DNA of 64,000 bases from Actinophytocola sp963729115 (lineage in GTDB: Bacteria; Actinomycetota; Actinomycetes; Mycobacteriales; Pseudonocardiaceae). Below are positions 1 to 8,553 of the stretch, piece by piece. The stretch spans positions 682,001 to 746,000 of the forward strand of contig CAVSMR010000011.1 in the NCBI GenBank assembly GCA_963729115.1. The letters are read 5' to 3'. Numbering within the stretch: the first letter of the stretch is position 1; each line of letters starts with the position of its first letter. The notes below the pieces were generated by a model. It ran no database searches. It was not told the origin of the DNA and saw only the letters and a list, made by a program, of their open reading frames with translations. Made by a program: the position numbers and the translations under genes.

Positions 1-59
1 GGTGCTTCGCGAGACCATGGGCCGGCGGTCCGGCACCGGCTGAGCCGGCTGCGCACCCG

Positions 60-827
60 TCAGCCGAGCAGGGTGCGGTGCATGTCCTGCAGGCGGCGGA
101 CCAGGTCGGCCTTCGTGGCCGGGGCGACCAGCACGCGCTGCTCGCCGCTGCCGGCGTCGGACATGTGGTTGAGCCAGCGGCCGGCCACGGTGTCGGCGTA
201 GCGCAGCGGGTAGGTGGCCGCTCGGCGGCGCGCGGTCCGGTCGCGCACCGCGACGTACAGCTCGCCACCGCCGGTCGTCGGCAGCTCCGCGATCTGCCGC
301 ACGGCGCGCACCTCCCGGGCCGCGGGGCGGCTGCCCACCCCGGCCTCCGTGCGGTGCCGGCCGCCGACGGCGCTCACGGCCTCCGAGCGCATGACGTTCA
401 GCGCGTCGCCGCGCGCCGGGGGCACGTCCGGGATCTGCGCGACCAGGACCTGCGGGAGCGCCTCCGGGCGGATCTGGTTGATCGTCACCTCGTCGTCCTC
501 GCGCATCGCGAGGACCGCCTCGCGGCCGATCGCGGCGGCGAGCACGGCCCGGGTCCGCTCCCCCTCGTTGATCCAGCCGTAGAACTCCGCACCGGCACGG
601 CAGAGCACGGCGAGCGACGCGGCGACCTCGACGTCGAGGCGGCCACGCCGGTCGAGCAGACCGAGCTGCAAGAACCGCGCCCGCGTCTCGGACTCGACCT
701 GCTCCTCCTCGGCCCGCGGCCGCCACACGCCGAGCACCTTGAGCGCGATGTGCAGCTCCCCCAGGTTCTCCAGCCGGACGAGTCTCGCCAGCGCGTCGGC
801 GTCGAGGGTCAGTGGCTGGGTCAGCAC
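60..827 (-). CDS. EspG-family ESX secretion-associated protein
   Basis: The 255-residue product has the length and layout of EspG chaperones, which bind the PE-PPE substrate pair of type VII (ESX) secretion systems in the cytoplasm and keep it soluble. It opens with a domain of the type LxLDADALARL and ends in a helical stretch near residues 225-255. It is the third gene of a minus-strand group, 6 bp after the PPE-like gene, which is the usual place for EspG. No ESX core genes (EccB-E, MycP) are in view, so the secretion machine itself must lie outside. Family call from sequence style and context; specificity for this PPE is inferred. Confidence 0.8.
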   Translation of the reverse strand: MLTQPLTLDADALARLVRLENLGELHIALKVLGVWRPRAEEEQVESETRARFLQLGLLDRRGRLDVEVAASLAVLCRAGAEFYGWINEGERTRAVLAAAIGREAVLAMREDDEVTINQIRPEALPQVLVAQIPDVPPARGDALNVMRSEAVSAVGGRHRTEAGVGSRPAAREVRAVRQIAELPTTGGGELYVAVRDRTARRRAATYPLRYADTVAGRWLNHMSDAGSGEQRVLVAPATKADLVRRLQDMHRTLLG

Positions 828-833
828 AGAGCC

Positions 834-2153
834 CTACTCGCCGATCACGGGCGGCGCGGTGATCTCGTCGGTGCCGAACGTCTCGTGCGGGTCCGGCTCG
901 ACGAGGTAGGTCGGGCGCTCGTGCTCGGCGTCGTCGTCCCGGCCACCCCGGCCGCCGCCCATGCCCATGCCACCGGCGCCACCGCGGCCCCCGCCACCGC
1001 CGACACCGCCGACCGGGCCACGCGCGGCCGCGCCCTCGGCTGCCGCCGCACCGCCGGCGCCCGGGCCGAACCCGCCCGCGCCGCGCGCACCGGCGCCGCT
1101 GCCCGAGCCGCCGCCCGCGCCACCCGGACCGCCCGCGCCGGAACCACCGGCGCCGGAACCACCGGGACCGCCGGACCCGCCGGGGCCGAAACCGCCGCCC
1201 GGGCCGAAGCCACGCGGGCCGCCGGAACCGGGCCCGCCCGGGCCGGAGCCACCGGGACCGAAGGGCCCGACCGGGCCGAAGGGACCACCACCCGGTCCGT
1301 TCGGGCCGCCGGGGCCGTTCGGGCCGAAGGGACCGTTCGGGCCACCCGGGCCGTTGGGGCCGAACGGCCCGTTCGGGCCACCAGGTCCGTTCGGGCCACC
1401 CGGGCCGAACTGCTCAGGGCTGGTGATCTGCGGCCGGCCGGTGTTCTGGAAGCCCGTCACCGTCTGGTTGGTGTTCCCGGCGTGCTGGACGAACTGGCTG
1501 TTCGAGCCGGTCGGGTTGCTCGTGCCGGTCGGGTTGTTCGAGCCGGTGGGGTTGTTGGTGCCGGTGTTCGGCGGCGGCTGGGTCTCCTTGCGCTCGGGCG
1601 GGGTCGTGGGCGCCACGATGCCGAGCCCGGACTTGTCCTCGCTCAGGTTCGTGGTGAAGGTCGGCATGCCGCTGCGCGCGGTGGAGCTCGCCGACTCGTA
1701 GGCACTCATCGCGGCGAGGTTGTTGTCGTTCGCCGCGTTGACCTGGCCCATCTGCGTCTCGTAGTTGTCGCTCGCGCCGCCGAGCGAGGTGAGGTTGTCC
1801 CAGAAGCCGGGCTTGTCCGGGACCGGTGGCACCCTGGTCACCGTGGACTTGGCCGAGGCGAACGCGCTCACCTGGTCGTTGATCGCCACCTGGGTCCGGT
1901 CGATCTCCCGCGCGGCGATGAGGTGCTCGACGGCGAGCGGACCGGCACCGCGCTGGGCCGCGCCCGCCGCGCTGCCCTGCCAGGACGACTCCATCCGCGC
2001 GGTGAGCTTCATGATCGAGTCCGCGCGGTCGGCGTAGGCCTGCGAGACGGTGTTCACGCTTCCCGCGGTCGCGGTGAGCCCGCGGCCGTCGTCGCCGGTG
2101 CCGCCGTAGAAGTTGTCGTAGATCTGCTCACCGGTCATGCCCGATGGCGCCAT
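834..2153 (-). CDS. PPE-like protein with Gly/Pro-rich tail
   Basis: The 439-residue product has an N-terminal helical PPE/WXG-like part of about 180 residues: it begins MAPSGMTGEQIYDNFYGG and contains a W-x-G (SSWQGSAAG) near residue 57. From about residue 200 it turns into a low-complexity tail, first T/S/N-rich (repeated NPTGxN), then a long GPxGPx tract like collagen, then poly-Gly. The acidic C-terminus ends ITAPPVIGE. Being between a PE-like gene (22 bp upstream) and espG (6 bp downstream), it is probably the secreted partner of this trio. The tail is likely surface-exposed; its role is unknown. Confidence 0.75.
   Translation of the reverse strand: MAPSGMTGEQIYDNFYGGTGDDGRGLTATAGSVNTVSQAYADRADSIMKLTARMESSWQGSAAGAAQRGAGPLAVEHLIAAREIDRTQVAINDQVSAFASAKSTVTRVPPVPDKPGFWDNLTSLGGASDNYETQMGQVNAANDNNLAAMSAYESASSTARSGMPTFTTNLSEDKSGLGIVAPTTPPERKETQPPPNTGTNNPTGSNNPTGTSNPTGSNSQFVQHAGNTNQTVTGFQNTGRPQITSPEQFGPGGPNGPGGPNGPFGPNGPGGPNGPFGPNGPGGPNGPGGGPFGPVGPFGPGGSGPGGPGSGGPRGFGPGGGFGPGGSGGPGGSGAGGSGAGGPGGAGGGSGSGAGARGAGGFGPGAGGAAAAEGAAARGPVGGVGGGGGRGGAGGMGMGGGRGGRDDDAEHERPTYLVEPDPHETFGTDEITAPPVIGE
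1138..1412 (-). repeat. Collagen-like Gly-Pro repeat tract inside the PPE-like gene
   Basis: Short tandem units of 9-18 bp, variants of ggaccgttcgggccgccg, encode (GPN/GPF/GPG)n. On the opposite strand the same DNA gives a long open Pro-rich frame, which is an artefact of the repeat. Such tracts change length easily by slippage. Confidence 0.8.
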
Positions 2154-2175
2154 GCTGTCGTCTCCTGGAGCGCGG

Positions 2176-2697
2176 TCAGTGGACCTGGTTCATCGAGGCT
2201 TCGGTGCCCTCGTCGGTCGTGGCCATCTGCTTGCGGCACTTCGTGAGGTTCACCACGTAGTTCTGGGCGTAGACCAGCAGCTCCTCGTTGTGCATCCGCA
2301 TCGCCCTGACCACGTCACTCGACTCGCGGTAGTTGTCGCGGCTGACGTCGTCGCCGGCCGGGCGCGCGGCCTCGAAGACCGCGGAATCGATGTTCCCCTG
2401 GTCGGCGATGATCTCGTCGATGAGGTCCTGCCATTGCTGGATGACCCCGTCGAGCTCCTCGAGGCTCGCGAACATGTACGCGCCGCCGCCACCGCCGCCG
2501 CCACCCTCGCGGGTGGGCGCGGGCGGATCGGCACCGATGAAGCCCAGCACCGGCGCCAACGTCCGCGAGATCGTGTCGAACAACGACACCGTGGCCACGG
2601 TGGTGTTGATCTGCTCCTCCGGCGTACCCGGATCCGCCGCGTCAGTGCTCGTCCCGTCGGGCACCGCCCACCAACCCCTCGCTCCGCACGTCCCCAA
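2176..2697 (-). CDS. PE-like / ESX substrate partner, unknown
   Basis: A 173-residue protein without a family I can name. Residues 1-60 are variable, a poly-Gly run follows (about residues 65-72), and the C-terminal 100 residues are strongly helical (SLEELDGVIQQWQDLIDEII, then YRESSDVVRAMRMHNEELL). It is the first gene of the three-gene minus-strand set and directly precedes the PPE-like gene by 22 bp, the position normally taken by the PE partner. I therefore infer an ESX partner role. The start is uncertain; internal starts nearer the helical part are possible. Confidence 0.55.
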   Translation of the reverse strand: MGTCGARGWWAVPDGTSTDAADPGTPEEQINTTVATVSLFDTISRTLAPVLGFIGADPPAPTREGGGGGGGGAYMFASLEELDGVIQQWQDLIDEIIADQGNIDSAVFEAARPAGDDVSRDNYRESSDVVRAMRMHNEELLVYAQNYVVNLTKCRKQMATTDEGTEASMNQVH

Positions 2698-2870
2698 CTG
2701 ATCGAATGCCCAGCTTACCGGCCATGACCAGGCCGTTCACCTGGAGGTCAGACGGGGAAAACCGGGTGCCGGTTCCCCTGTCCCCCCACCGGCTGGCCGA
2801 CAATACGACAAACGACGCAACCAGGTGGGAGGTTTCGCCGCACTCTCGTGGCGGGAACCGGTCGCCGGCC

Positions 2871-4364
2871 CTAGTCGTTGCGCGGGAAGCCCAGGTTGAC
2901 GCCGCCGTGCGAGGGGTCGAGCCAGCGCGAGGTGACCACCTTGGTGCGGGTGTAGAAGTGCAGCCCGTCCGGGCCGTACGCGTGGGTGTCGCCGAACAGG
3001 GAGGACTTCCAGCCGCCGAAGGAGTAGTAGCCGACCGGCACGGGGATCGGCACGTTCACGCCGACCATGCCGACCTCGATCTCGTTCTGGAAGCGCCGCG
3101 CCGCGCCGCCGTCGTTGGTGAAGATCGCGACGCCGTTGCCGTACGGGTTGTCGTTGACGAGCGACACCGCCGAGGAGTAGCTCGCCGACCGGACCACCGA
3201 CAGCACCGGGCCGAAGATCTCGTCGGTGTAGACCGACATCGGCGGCTCGACGTGGTCGAAGAGCGTCGGGCCGAGCCAGAAGCCCGACTTCGCACCGTCG
3301 ATCTCGTGGTCGCGACCGTCCACGACGAGCGTCGCGCCCGCGGACACCCCGGCGTCCAGGTAGGACGTCACGCGGTCGCGGTGCGCGCCGGTGACGAGCG
3401 GGCCCATCTCACAGCCCGGCCGCCGGCCGTCGCCCACGTGCAGCTTCGCGATCCGCTCCCGGATCTTGGCGACCAGCTCGTCGCCGACCGGGTCCACCGC
3501 GACCACGACGGACACCGCCATGCAGCGCTCGCCGGCGGAGCCGAACCCGGCCGACACCGCGGCGTCCGCGGCCAGGTCGAGGTCGGCGTCGGGCAGCACG
3601 ACCATGTGGTTCTTCGCCCCGCCGAGCGCCTGCACCCGCTTGCCGTTGGCGGTGCCGGTCTCGTAGACGTAGCGCGCGATCGGGGTCGAGCCGACGAAGG
3701 AGACGCCACGCACGGTCGGGTGGGTCAGCAGCCCGTCGACGGCCACCTTGTCGCCGTGCACGACGTTGAGCACGCCGTCCGGCAGCCCCGCGCGAGCCCA
3801 CAGCTCGGCCACGAAGTTCGAGACGGACGGGTCCTTCTCGCTCGGCTTGAGCACGACGGTGTTGCCGCACGCGATCGCGTTGGGGGTGAACCACAGCGGC
3901 ACCATCGCGGGGAAGTTGAACGGCGAGATCACGCCGACCACGCCCAGCGGCTGGCGGATCGAGTACACGTCCACCCGGGTGGAGGCGTTCTCGCTGAAGC
4001 CGCCCTTGAGCAGGGCCGGGATGCCGCACGCGAACTCGACGTTCTCGAGCGCGCGCTGCACCTCGCCGGCCGCGTCGTCGAGGACCTTGCCGTGCTCGGC
4101 CGTGACGATCGCGGCGAGCTCGTCGCGGTTGTCGTACAGCAGCTGGCGGAACGCGAACAGGATCCGCGAGCGCGCCGCGAGCGAGGTGTCGCGCCAGGCC
4201 GGGAACGCCCGCGCGGCCGCCCCGACCGCTTCGTCCACTTCGGACTCCGTGGCGAAGTCCACGAACGCGGTGACCTCTCCGGTGGCCGGGTCGTAGACCT
4301 CGCCGGTCCGCTCCGCGACACCAGCCCACGGCTTGCCGTCGATCCAGTGGCTGATCCGATTCAC
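2871..4364 (-). CDS. mmsA: CoA-acylating methylmalonate-semialdehyde dehydrogenase
   Basis: A 497-residue aldehyde dehydrogenase that oxidises (methyl)malonate semialdehyde to propionyl-CoA or acetyl-CoA with NAD and CoA. It shows the family's start (ISHWIDGKPW), the SPFNFPAMVP cofactor motif, the GSTPIARYVY Rossmann turn, and the catalytic cysteine in GERCMA. Length is normal for MmsA. It lies next to a class III aminotransferase and the pyrimidine-degradation genes, so it most likely finishes thymine (beta-aminoisobutyrate) or uracil (beta-alanine) breakdown; valine catabolism is the alternative. About 145 bp separate it from the aminotransferase, so it may have its own promoter. Confidence 0.93.
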   Translation of the reverse strand: MNRISHWIDGKPWAGVAERTGEVYDPATGEVTAFVDFATESEVDEAVGAAARAFPAWRDTSLAARSRILFAFRQLLYDNRDELAAIVTAEHGKVLDDAAGEVQRALENVEFACGIPALLKGGFSENASTRVDVYSIRQPLGVVGVISPFNFPAMVPLWFTPNAIACGNTVVLKPSEKDPSVSNFVAELWARAGLPDGVLNVVHGDKVAVDGLLTHPTVRGVSFVGSTPIARYVYETGTANGKRVQALGGAKNHMVVLPDADLDLAADAAVSAGFGSAGERCMAVSVVVAVDPVGDELVAKIRERIAKLHVGDGRRPGCEMGPLVTGAHRDRVTSYLDAGVSAGATLVVDGRDHEIDGAKSGFWLGPTLFDHVEPPMSVYTDEIFGPVLSVVRSASYSSAVSLVNDNPYGNGVAIFTNDGGAARRFQNEIEVGMVGVNVPIPVPVGYYSFGGWKSSLFGDTHAYGPDGLHFYTRTKVVTSRWLDPSHGGVNLGFPRND

Positions 4365-4509
4365 TGTGCCGCCTCCCCGGAATTCAAAGTGTTGGTCGCG
4401 TCCCAGCGAACGGTTCGGACACGCCGTTGATTGTGGCCGGGTGCCGTCGCGGTCCCCTGAGGTTCCGCCGGTCGACGGGAAATCTCATCCGGCAATCCAC
4501 GTGACATGC

Positions 4510-5808
4510 CTAGCTCACCTGCCCGGCCGCGTCGATGGCACCGGTCAGTATGTCGAGCGCCTCGGCCAGCTCCTCGGCGGTCAGCGTCATCGGCGGCGCG
4601 AGCCGGATGACGTTATTGTGCAGCCCGCCCTTGCCGACGAGCAGGCCACGGCGGCGGGTCTCCTCGAGGACGGTCACCGCGGCCTTCGGGGCCGGCGTCA
4701 TCGTGCCCGGCTCGACGAGCTCGACGCCGACCATCAGGCCCTTGCCGCGCACGTCGCCGACCACCGGGTACTTCGCGGCGACCTCGCGCAGCCCGCCGAG
4801 CAGCCTCGTGCCCAGCGTCGCGGCGTTGGCCTGCAGGTCGTGTTCCACGAGGTAGTCCAGCACCGCCCGGGCGCCCACCGTGGACACCGGGTTGCCGCCG
4901 AACGTGGAGATCGAGTTCGCGCCGAGCGCGTCCATGAGCTCCCCGCGGGCCACCACACCACCGATCGCGAGGCCGTTGCCGAGCCCCTTGGCGAAGGTCA
5001 TCATGTCCGGCGTCACGCCGTGCGCCTGGATGCCCCAGAAGTTGTCTCCGGTACGGCCCCAGCCGGTCTGCACCTCGTCGGAGATGAGCAGGATCCCGGT
5101 CTCGGCGAGCACCTCCGCGAACGCGCCGAACAGCCCGTCCGGGGGCGAGGAGAAGCCGCCGACGCCCTGGATCGGCTCGGCGATCATGCACGCCACGTCG
5201 CCGGAGGTGCCGGTCAGCAGCACGTCGCGCAGGTCCTCGACGCACGCCTTGATGTAGTCCGCGTCGGACAGCCCGGCGAACGGGCTGCGGTACCGGTACC
5301 CGCCGTGCACGTACGACACCTTGACCGGCGAGAGCGCCGAGGCCGACCAGCCGCGGTTGCCGGTGACGCCGACCGTGGCGAACGCCCGACCGTGGTAGGA
5401 GTTGCGCAGCGCCAGCACCTGGTTGCTGCGCCGGTGCTGGGTGGCGAGCATCAGCGCGGTCTCGTTGGCCTCGGTGCCGGAGTTGGTGAAGAACACCTTG
5501 GCGTCGGGGATCCCGGACAACCGGGCGATCTGCTCGGCGAGCTCGACCTGGTTGCGGATCAGGTAGAGCGTCGAGGTGTGCAGGATCCCGGAGTCCAGCT
5601 GCTTGCGCACGGCGTCGCTGATCTCGGCCACGTCGTAGCCGATCGCGTTGGTCAGGATGCCGGCGAAGAAGTCCAGGTAGGTCTTGCCGGTCGAGTCGGT
5701 GACCCGGCGGCCGTGCCCGTGCACGATCTCGATCGGGTCGTCGTAGTAGAGCGCGAGCCAGCTCGGCATGACGGCGCGGTGGCGATCGATCAGACGCGGT
5801 TCACCCAT
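4510..5808 (-). CDS. Class III (omega) aminotransferase, probably beta-alanine/beta-aminoisobutyrate-pyruvate
   Basis: A 432-residue PLP enzyme. It has the NSGTEANETAL box that binds the cofactor phosphate, the acidic ISDEVQTGWGR motif, and the Schiff-base lysine in MTFAKGLGNG. The start is taken at 5808 (MGEPRLIDRHRAVMPSWLALYYDDP). The reading frame stays open further upstream, but that extension runs antisense through the regulator gene. Context suggests it removes the amino group of beta-alanine or beta-aminoisobutyrate, giving the semialdehyde used by the adjacent dehydrogenase. AGXT2-like alanine-glyoxylate activity cannot be excluded. It is divergent from the PucR gene across 75 bp. Confidence 0.85.
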   Translation of the reverse strand: MGEPRLIDRHRAVMPSWLALYYDDPIEIVHGHGRRVTDSTGKTYLDFFAGILTNAIGYDVAEISDAVRKQLDSGILHTSTLYLIRNQVELAEQIARLSGIPDAKVFFTNSGTEANETALMLATQHRRSNQVLALRNSYHGRAFATVGVTGNRGWSASALSPVKVSYVHGGYRYRSPFAGLSDADYIKACVEDLRDVLLTGTSGDVACMIAEPIQGVGGFSSPPDGLFGAFAEVLAETGILLISDEVQTGWGRTGDNFWGIQAHGVTPDMMTFAKGLGNGLAIGGVVARGELMDALGANSISTFGGNPVSTVGARAVLDYLVEHDLQANAATLGTRLLGGLREVAAKYPVVGDVRGKGLMVGVELVEPGTMTPAPKAAVTVLEETRRRGLLVGKGGLHNNVIRLAPPMTLTAEELAEALDILTGAIDAAGQVS

Positions 5809-5883
5809 GGTCCGAGTGTGGCGGCGCCGCCGCCCGCGCGCCATGGACAGTGTGTATCGCCGGAGCCGTAGAGTGTGCACAAC

Positions 5884-7512
5884 ATGTACCCAACCGTCTC
5901 GGACGTCCTCGCGCTGCCGGTGATCCAGCAGGGCCGTGCCGCCGTGGTCGCCGGCGCGGGCGGGCTGGAGCGGCGGGTGCGCTGGGTGCACGTCGCCGAG
6001 ATCGCCGACATCGCGCCGCTGCTCAAGGGCGGCGAGCTGGTGCTCACGACGGGCATCGCGCTGCCCGACGACGCCGGCGCGCTCGCCCGCTACGTCGCCG
6101 AGCTCGCCGCCGCGGGCGTCGTCGGCGTGGTCGTCGAGCTGGTCCGGCACTGGAGCCGCGAGCTGCCGCCCGCGCTCGTGGCCGCCGCCGAGGAGCACGC
6201 GCTGCCGCTGGTGACGCTGTCGCGGGAGACGAGGTTCGTCGCGGTCACCGAGTCGGTGGTCGAGCTGATCGTCGAGGCGCAGGTGGCCGAGCTGCGCGCG
6301 GCCGAGCGGGTGCACGAGACGTTCACGGCGCTGACGGTCGCGGGCGCGGAGCCGGCCGAGGTGCTGCGGGAGGTGGCGCGCGCGTCCGGGCTGCCGGTGG
6401 TGCTGGAGACGCTCGGCCACGACGTGCTGGCCTACGACGCGGCGGGCACCGATCCGAGCGAGCTGGTGGCCGACTGGGCGGCGCGCTCGCGGGCGGTCTC
6501 CGGCACCGCGCGCACCAGCTGGCATGCCGGCACGGGCTGGCTCGTGACCGTGGTCGGCGCGCGCGGCAACGACTGGGGCCGGCTGGTCCTGGTCTGCCCG
6601 GCCGAGCCCGTGCACCGCCAGGTCGTGATCGCCGAGCGGGCCGCGTCCGCGCTCGCCGTGCACCGGCTGGTGGCCCGCGACCGGGAGGGCCTCGAGCGGC
6701 ACGCGCACCGCACGCTGCTGACCGAGCTGCTCGCGTCCGCAACCACGCCCGCGGACCTGACCGCGCGGTCGAGCGCGCTGGGCGTCCCGCTGCAGCGGCG
6801 GCGGCTGGTCGGCGTGTCCGTGCGGCCGGCGATGGTCGCCCCGGGCCGCCCCGACCGGGCGCCCGCGATGGCCACCCAGGAGGTGCTGCGCGACCTGGCG
6901 GAGGCGACCGCGCTCGCGGCGCGCCGGGCCAGGGTCGCGGCGCTGGTCGGCGTGGTCGACGACATCTCCGTGCGCGCGCTGCTGTCGCTGACCCCGCAGG
7001 CGGACGCGGACATGGTCGTGGGCCGGCTGGCCAAGGAGATCCACCAGGCGGCGGCCGCCTCGCCGCGGGCGCTGCCGGTGGTGCTGGCGGTGGGCACGAC
7101 GGTGGAGTCGGTGTCCGACGCGCGGCGCAGCCTGGTCGAGGCGGCGCACGTGGCGAAGGCGGCGCTGCGCTCCCCCGCGCAGGACCGCGCCTACCACCGC
7201 CTCGACGACGTCCGGCTGCGCGGCCTGCTGCACCTGCTGGCCGACGACGACCGGGTGAGCGCGTTCGCCGAGCGGGAGCTGGGCCCCCTGCTGACCCGCG
7301 ACGCCGCGCACGCGAGCCGGCTGATCGAGGTGCTGCGCCACTTCTGCGAGCACGGCGGCAACAAGTCCGCCGCCGCGGCCGCCGCGCACATGTCGCGGAC
7401 GGCGTACTACCAGCAGCTGTCGCGCATCGAGCAGGTGCTGGGCGTGTCGCTCGACGACCCCGAGTCCGTGCTCTCGCTGCACGTCGCGCTGCTGGTCAGC
7501 GAGATCGGCTGA
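5884..7512 (+). CDS. PucR-family transcriptional regulator
   Basis: The N-terminal PucR domain is plain (YPTVSDVLALPVIQQGRAAV, WVHVAEIADIAPLLKGGELVLTTG), and the C-terminus has the PucR helix-turn-helix (residues about 480-542, NKSAAAAAAHMSRTAYYQQL). Regulators of this family control purine and pyrimidine use and bind pathway metabolites. Placement, divergent from the aminotransferase and upstream of the permease and hydrolase genes, fits control of this island. I use ATG 5884; an in-frame GTG at 5875 is possible. No convincing operator was identified. Confidence 0.88.
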   Translation: MYPTVSDVLALPVIQQGRAAVVAGAGGLERRVRWVHVAEIADIAPLLKGGELVLTTGIALPDDAGALARYVAELAAAGVVGVVVELVRHWSRELPPALVAAAEEHALPLVTLSRETRFVAVTESVVELIVEAQVAELRAAERVHETFTALTVAGAEPAEVLREVARASGLPVVLETLGHDVLAYDAAGTDPSELVADWAARSRAVSGTARTSWHAGTGWLVTVVGARGNDWGRLVLVCPAEPVHRQVVIAERAASALAVHRLVARDREGLERHAHRTLLTELLASATTPADLTARSSALGVPLQRRRLVGVSVRPAMVAPGRPDRAPAMATQEVLRDLAEATALAARRARVAALVGVVDDISVRALLSLTPQADADMVVGRLAKEIHQAAAASPRALPVVLAVGTTVESVSDARRSLVEAAHVAKAALRSPAQDRAYHRLDDVRLRGLLHLLADDDRVSAFAERELGPLLTRDAAHASRLIEVLRHFCEHGGNKSAAAAAAHMSRTAYYQQLSRIEQVLGVSLDDPESVLSLHVALLVSEIG

Positions 7513-7555
7513 GCTGCGCCGAGGTCGGCTCCGCCGGGCGGCGGCAGGCAGGCGG

Positions 7556-8422
7556 ATGATGGAACCCGTGACATGGGGAGACGGCGACGGGTTCACCCGC
7601 TGCGCACAGGGGCACACACACTGGGGGCGCTTCGGCGCGGCGGGCCTGCTCGCACATCACGACGGGCGGGTGCTGCTGCAGCACCGGGCGAAGATGACCA
7701 TCGGCGGCGGGACCTGGGGGGTGCTCGGCGGCGCGCGCAACCGGGACGAGGACGCGGTCGCGGCGGCCCTGCGGGAGGCGGCCGAGGAGTCCACGCTGGA
7801 CGTGCGCAGGGTGACCGTGCGCGGGCTCGTGCAGGAGGACCACGGCAACTGGGCGTACGACACGGTGATCGGGACGGTGCCCGAGCCGCTCGACGTGCGC
7901 CCGTCCTCGTGGGAGACCAAGGACGTCGCGTGGGTGCCGGCCGACGAGGTCGAGGGCTACGACCTGTTCCCGCCGTTCGCGAACGCCTGGCCGCGGCTGC
8001 GGCGGTGCCTGCGCCGCCCGGTGCTCGTGGTGGACGTGGCCAACGTGATGGGTTCGCGCGCGGACGGGTGGTGGCGCGACCGCGCGGGTGCCGCCGGCCG
8101 GCTGCGCGACCAGGTGGCCCGCCTCGACCGGGTGGCCGGCATGGCCCCGTTCGACCTGGCCTACCCGGAGCGGCTCCTCGTGGTCGAGGGCAAGGCCCGC
8201 GGCATCGGCCAGGGCGACGGGTCGGTGCGGGTGATCTCCGCCCCGCACGACGGCGACGACACGATCGTCGAGACGGTCGCCTCGACCGCCGGGCCGGACG
8301 TGCTGTGCGTGGTCGTGACCGCCGACCGTGAGCTGCGCCGCAGGTGCATCGAGAAGGGTGCGGAGGTCATGGGGCCGCGGTGGCTGCTGAGCCAGCTCGA
8401 TGATCGCGTGGCGAGCCCGTGA
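7556..8422 (+). CDS. NUDIX hydrolase fused to a PIN/NYN-like domain
   Basis: Residues 1-150 form a NUDIX fold, with the box G-x5-E-x7-REAAEEST (a T replaces the usual final G-U). Residues about 155-288 look like an NYN/PIN-type nuclease domain: VLVVDVANVMGSRADGWW at its start and VLCVVVTADRELRRRC later, with acidic residues where metal ligands are expected. Such fusions occur in actinobacteria, but their substrates are unknown to me. The gene sits between the PucR regulator and the permease on the same strand; a role in pyrimidine catabolism is not evident and it may simply be a neighbour. Confidence 0.75.
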   Translation: MMEPVTWGDGDGFTRCAQGHTHWGRFGAAGLLAHHDGRVLLQHRAKMTIGGGTWGVLGGARNRDEDAVAAALREAAEESTLDVRRVTVRGLVQEDHGNWAYDTVIGTVPEPLDVRPSSWETKDVAWVPADEVEGYDLFPPFANAWPRLRRCLRRPVLVVDVANVMGSRADGWWRDRAGAAGRLRDQVARLDRVAGMAPFDLAYPERLLVVEGKARGIGQGDGSVRVISAPHDGDDTIVETVASTAGPDVLCVVVTADRELRRRCIEKGAEVMGPRWLLSQLDDRVASP

Positions 8423-8553
8423 CCTGGGTGTGGCGCAGCCGTGACCGGAGCGGGCAGGCGGGCGAGCGCAAGTAGCAGAGTGTCCACCGTGTCCGCCAAC
8501 GATGTACACAGTGACACTGCCTCGCCACCCGGCACTGCGCCCACCATGCCGGG

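Noticed and set aside
78..2246. A 722-codon plus-strand frame across the ESX genes
   Set aside because: Arg/Ala/Gly-rich product typical of the antisense of high-GC coding DNA; the minus strand has family-like proteins with ribosome sites.
5809..5883. A PucR operator shared between 5845 and 8507 (GTGTGTA / TGTACACAGTG)
   Set aside because: Similarity is only 8-9 bases with mismatches; not better than chance in this amount of sequence.
5809..7617. A 600-codon N-terminal extension of the aminotransferase
   Set aside because: It is antisense to the PucR gene, whose product shows clear family motifs; the aminotransferase homology starts at 5808.
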